Shown here: piece by piece, positions 62,641 to 64,000 of the stretch | Layout of the letters: every line of letters starts with the position of its first letter | How positions within the stretch are numbered: the stretch's first letter is position 1 | NCBI RefSeq assembly: GCF_014268815.2 | Contig: NZ_JABWRE020000001.1 | Coordinates: 3,973,001 to 4,037,000, forward strand | Direction of reading: 5' to 3' | DNA from: Pseudomonas urmiensis | Lineage (GTDB): Bacteria > Pseudomonadota > Gammaproteobacteria > Pseudomonadales > Pseudomonadaceae | Length of the DNA: 64,000 nucleotides | Translations under genes and position numbers: made by a program | Notes under the pieces: generated by a model | Told to the model about the DNA's origin: nothing | Database searches by the model: none | Seen by the model: only the letters and a program-made list of their open reading frames with translations

Positions 62641-62907
62641 ATGAACGATCCTCAGATACTAGCGCTGTGCCCAAGTTCACCACAGGGGTGTTGGAGCATC
62701 GACCACCGATGCTTCAAGGGAAGGTGCGAACAAACCTTGCATCTGGCAACGCTAGTGCTTGGCGGTCGTGTGCTTGCCGCGCAATGGCTGTACAAGCCAG
62801 CGATCGGGCTAAGGCATCAGTCACCTTGCAGCATCTTGGTAACTCGATCGGGCTACCAGCAAGTGGTGACACTTCTAGGACGAATTGAATACGGTGTCTA
62901 CGCTTAA
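62641..62907 (+). CDS. MbcA/ParS/Xre-type antitoxin-like protein (DUF2384)
   Basis: 88 aa from ATG 62641 (GAGGTG 5 nt upstream). The C-terminal half, VLAAQWLYKPAIGLRHQSPC then SILVTRSGYQQVVTLLGRIE and YGVYA, matches the toxin-binding DUF2384 domain of RES-Xre and ParST antitoxins (pattern A..WL..P...L....P..LL.T..G...V..LLGRIE.G). The N-terminal part is unusual, Cys-rich (LCPSSPQGCWSIDHRCFKGRC) and not an HTH. No RES or ParT toxin gene is next to it. Confidence 0.65.
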   Translation: MNDPQILALCPSSPQGCWSIDHRCFKGRCEQTLHLATLVLGGRVLAAQWLYKPAIGLRHQSPCSILVTRSGYQQVVTLLGRIEYGVYA

Positions 62908-62965
62908 CGCCGCTGGGTTCCATGCCAGAGTAACTGCCCACAACTCGTCTGACATAGGATCAGCT

Positions 62966-63568
62966 GTGTCCATCGCAGAGTCTATCTCGAACCGTATCAA
63001 GCGTATGCGTAAGGGGAGGCCCTTTGTTAGGAACGTATTCGAGAGAACGGGCTCACGCACTGCGGTAAACAAAGCTCTGTCTCGGATGGTGCTCAGTGGT
63101 TCTCTGGAGCGTGTTGCCCGCGGCGTTTACATGCGTCCCATGCGCAGCCGATACACGGGCAAAATGATTCGAGCCAACCCGATTTCTGTGTTAGAAGCCG
63201 TTGCCAGGGCAAGAGGCGAGACTATTCAGATCCATGGTGCAGAAGCTCTTCGCCGACTGGGGCTAAGTGTTCAAATGCAGGTTTTGCCCACTTTCTACAC
63301 CAGCGGAAGGACACGTGAGATCAAGATTGGTAACGCGGTTGTTCGGCTGCGCCATGCGTCTCGCCGACGACTCCAACAAGCGGGAACGAAAATAGGGATG
63401 GCACTGACCGCCCTTTTCTATCTCGGAGAAAATGGCGTAACTGAGCAGATCGCGATCAAGATCGCCAATTCGCTCGATCACGAGGAATTCAATAAGCTTA
63501 TGACGTGCAAAATGCCTAAGTGGATGCGCTCAGCACTGGCCAATTGCAATTGGAATGCGCGCGAATAA
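62966..63568 (+). CDS. AbiEi-like antitoxin-type protein (DUF6088)
   Basis: 200 aa from GTG 62966 (AGGATC upstream); the frame is open to 62885, but family members start at SIAESISNRIKRM. The N-terminal winged helix (RTAVNKALSRMVLSGSLERVARGVYMRP, split here at ~residue 40-68) and the middle QIHGAEALRRLGLSVQMQVL / FYTSGRTREIKIG fit DUF6088, related to AbiEi of type IV toxin-antitoxin systems. Such genes are usually followed by an AbiEii nucleotidyltransferase toxin; none follows here. Confidence 0.78.
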   Translation: MSIAESISNRIKRMRKGRPFVRNVFERTGSRTAVNKALSRMVLSGSLERVARGVYMRPMRSRYTGKMIRANPISVLEAVARARGETIQIHGAEALRRLGLSVQMQVLPTFYTSGRTREIKIGNAVVRLRHASRRRLQQAGTKIGMALTALFYLGENGVTEQIAIKIANSLDHEEFNKLMTCKMPKWMRSALANCNWNARE

Positions 63569-63746
63569 ACTCGCGAACAGGCAGACCGCAGATAGTAAGC
63601 TACGCCGGCTCCCGCAGAAGCATCACCATTTTCCAGGCCTGCGCAGTATTGTGGAGCCGCGTTTGCCGGCAATGAGCCACGCACATGCCCCTTAATTCAG
63701 ATGCCGGCCAAGGGTTGAAAGAGGCTCCATGGCTAGTTAGTGAAGC

Positions 63747-63810
63747 TCAAGGCTTCGATACCGCCAGCTTCTCACCAGTCTTCAGAACCGTCTTGAACGT
63801 TAGCTCATCC
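63747..63810 (-). pseudogene. Possible C-terminal gene end truncated at 63811
   Basis: On the minus strand a frame entering from 63810 reads DELTFKTVLKTGEKLAVSKP and stops at TGA 63747. It abuts the GTAAGCGTCC box at 63811, as if an insertion cut a gene. The 63569-63746 stretch shows nothing recognisable. Confidence 0.25.
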
Positions 63811-63909
63811 GTAAGCGTCCGGCGAACTCACCTTCCGAACTCCAGCATTAAGGGCGATGGTGTCCGCGTATTTTTAGGCGGACGCGATCACCCTTATCGG
63901 TAAGCGTCC
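63811..63909. repeat. Repeated GTAAGCGTCC boxes, possible IS66-type end
   Basis: GTAAGCGTCC occurs directly repeated at 63811 and 63900. IS66-family elements start with GTAAGCG-type ends, so an element may begin at 63811 and continue past the window. No transposase gene is visible in the remaining 90 bp, so this is tentative. Confidence 0.3.
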
Positions 63910-64000
63910 AGTAATCCCATCCCTTGATCCTTAGGCTGCACAGCGCTGCCCACTCAGCACTGACACACCAGAAACAAAGCAGCTGACTGAATACCTAAAA

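Noticed and set aside
63685..63903. 72-codon plus-strand frame at the right edge
   Set aside because: Crosses the GTAAGCGTCC box, has no ribosome-binding site, and the translation looks random.
1..64000. tRNA, rRNA or riboswitch
   Set aside because: No cloverleaf, rRNA motif or known riboswitch core was recognised on either strand by eye; the island edge is in yebG, not at a tRNA.

Overview
The window looks like a Pseudomonas chromosome of the P. putida / entomophila type. The evidence is a complete 12-gene alginate operon in canonical order, about ten inverted pairs of the P. putida-style REP sequence (core GGGAGCGGGCTTGCCCCGCG), Pseudomonas-type iron-surface-signalling genes, a DUF3509 gene and a consensus LexA box. 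Most of it is GC-rich. The segment from about 53.8 kb to the right edge, and the region around 2.7-3.2 kb, are visibly AT-richer.

Layout. 0-1.1 kb: the start of a secreted protein (cut by the edge) and yaaA. 1.2-6.6 kb: a decayed contact-dependent-inhibition locus on the minus strand. It holds a 5'-truncated CdiA/FhaB-type gene with a small overlapping immunity-gene candidate, an IS3-family element (1436-2667), and a displaced fragment of the same cdiA region beyond the element. 6.6-7.5 kb: a long algD regulatory region with an AlgU-type promoter, an AlgR-like box and two hairpins. 7.5-23.7 kb: algD-alg8-alg44-algK-algE-algG-algX-algL-algI-algJ-algF-algA, covering precursor synthesis, polymerisation under c-di-GMP control, periplasmic epimerisation, lysis and acetylation, and export. 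One REP pair lies between algL and algI, and another lies inside the signal-peptide coding region of algK.

23.9-41.6 kb: ordinary accessory chromosome. It carries a small membrane protein, a thioredoxin-like protein, two SDR genes (one decayed), an EmrAB/NodT-type tripartite exporter with a LysR regulator, a UspA-type protein, an AaeAB/FUSC-type exporter with an outer-membrane lipoprotein and a divergent LysR regulator, a 2-hydroxyacid dehydrogenase, an EamA transporter and an AraC regulator. REP pairs sit in many of these gaps. 41.6-52.1 kb: two divergent iron-uptake units around a probable Fur box. One is DUF3649-PepSY-DUF3325-ECF sigma-FecR-siderophore receptor; the other is fecI-fecR-fecA (ferric citrate). 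52.2-53.5 kb: an HPF/RaiA ribosome factor, a DUF3509 protein and PsiE.

53.7-64 kb: an apparent genomic island. It begins where a LexA-controlled yebG gene is cut after about 18 codons; a divergent complete yebG copy follows. The island then holds a probable defence cluster. A 1374-aa protein combines a HigA-like HTH, a PD-(D/E)XK-like nuclease region, a NTPase-like region with no visible P-loop, and a long helical remainder. It has a near-perfect 24-bp palindrome in its promoter. A 45-aa ORF is joined to its stop codon by TGATG, and a 305-aa possible nuclease gene lies downstream. Further right are an Abi/HEPN-like protein, a hypothetical gene divergent from a small XRE regulator, and two antitoxin-like genes (MbcA/ParS-type DUF2384 and AbiEi-like DUF6088) with no visible toxin partner. 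The right edge may enter another insertion sequence. The 1374-aa/45-aa/305-aa set is the best candidate for an undescribed system. No tRNA, rRNA or CRISPR array was seen.
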